This document shows positions 41,196 through 41,384 of a DNA stretch of 41,384 nt, in pieces. The number at the start of each line of letters is the position of its first letter. The first letter of the stretch is position 1. The notes beneath the pieces are model-generated. The model saw only the letters and a program-made list of their open reading frames with translations, made no database searches and was not told the DNA's origin. A program made the translations under genes and the position numbers. This stretch comes from an uncultured Faecalibacterium sp. Lineage in GTDB: Bacteria > Bacillota > Clostridia > Oscillospirales > Ruminococcaceae. Where the stretch lies: positions 1-41,384 of the forward strand of contig CAKSZU010000007.1 of the NCBI GenBank assembly GCA_934526125.1, in the 5' to 3' direction.

Positions 41196-41249
41196 AAACC
41201 GGTCGGTTCCGGCCGAATGCACAAAATCGGAGCCGAAGGTTTGTTTTTT
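41196..41249 (+). terminator. Terminator of the sugar ATPase gene
   Basis: CGGTTCCG (41204-41211) pairs with CGGAGCCG (41228-41235), flanked by AAACC/GGTTT pairs (41196-41200, 41238-41242), followed by GTTTTTT. Confidence 0.8.
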
Positions 41250-41251
41250 GG

Positions 41252-41280
41252 TTGACAAATCCAAAAAAGAACGGTACAAT
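41252..41280 (+). promoter_or_regulatory. Strong promoter at the window end
   Basis: TTGACA (41252-41257), 17 bases, TACAAT (41275-41280). The transcript would begin near 41287. Confidence 0.85.
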
Positions 41281-41384
41281 AAGGGAGTCCTCAGCCAGAG
41301 GATTTTCTATCATTCAAGCCCCTGGTAGCTTACGATCAGCGCGATGGTCCCTAAAAACCAAAGGTATGGTTACAATCCTTCCGT
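41281..41384 (+). other. Start of a structured leader or RNA, cut by the window edge
   Basis: About 100 bases with no coding frame. AGGGA (41281-41287 region) can pair with TCCCT (41350-41354), enclosing CCTC-AGCCA-GAGG (41291-41303). I do not recognise the class; the rest lies outside the window. Confidence 0.35.

Overview
The window looks like a chromosome segment of a gut Oscillospiraceae (Clostridia) bacterium, most like Faecalibacterium. This rests on GC-rich coding sequence with consensus TTGACA/TATAAT promoters and AAGGAGG ribosome sites, a FabK/FabZ-type fatty acid operon, an IscR-IscS-IscU cluster of clostridial type, and a short intergenic repeat that I remember from Faecalibacterium genomes. 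No prophage, CRISPR array, rRNA or full-length insertion sequence was seen.

Layout. 1-4.6 kb: degV and purA (minus), a DUF896 protein (minus), queH (plus) overlapping tail to tail with an MFS transporter (minus). 4.7-13.3 kb: one minus-strand type II fatty acid synthesis operon, acpP-accD-accA-fabH-fabK-(second FabK-like flavoprotein)-fabD-fabG-fabF-fabZ, with most junctions overlapping by 4 to 8 bases and one near-perfect promoter before acpP. 13.3-15.2 kb: an intergenic repeat, a gene remnant and a cytoplasmic GH79-like glycosidase. 15.3-15.7 kb: what I read as a par/Fst-type type I toxin-antitoxin locus whose 33-codon toxin gene is split by a 94-bp, two-hairpin insertion. 15.9-19.5 kb: alkaline phosphatase with a Tat-like signal, an iron alcohol dehydrogenase with a Rex operator over its promoter, and tRNA-Trp, tRNA-Asp and tRNA-Thr. 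19.5-22.7 kb: the Fe-S and sulfur cluster (Rrf2/IscR regulator, rhodanese, unknown protein, iscS, iscU). 22.7-27.8 kb: uridine kinase, C39-like peptidase, cardiolipin synthase, nucleoside hydrolase and an esterase behind a leader terminator. 27.9-28.2 kb: a free-standing, highly structured non-coding RNA with its own terminator. 28.2-35.6 kb: a YcxB-like protein, then a LytS/YesM-type kinase, a YesN-type regulator and a TRAP-type binding protein in one overlapping operon, followed by a complete TRAP transporter (dctP-dctQ-dctM) with a terminator-like hairpin between dctP and dctQ. 35.6-41.4 kb: a PfkB-like protein lacking the catalytic GAGD motif, a MATE exporter, a membrane diguanylate cyclase, an AraC regulator and a MsmX/UgpC-type ATPase. 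The window ends in a strong promoter and the start of another structured transcript.

How they work together. The fab operon makes saturated acyl chains from malonyl-CoA, but its acetyl-CoA carboxylase is only half encoded here (no accB or accC). The kinase-regulator-binding protein trio is well placed to sense a small acid or sugar and control the TRAP importer next to it. IscR, rhodanese, IscS and IscU form a sulfur-mobilising unit with a likely autoregulatory palindrome. Most attention should go to the interrupted toxin-antitoxin locus (15331-15667) and the structured RNA (about 27978-28222).
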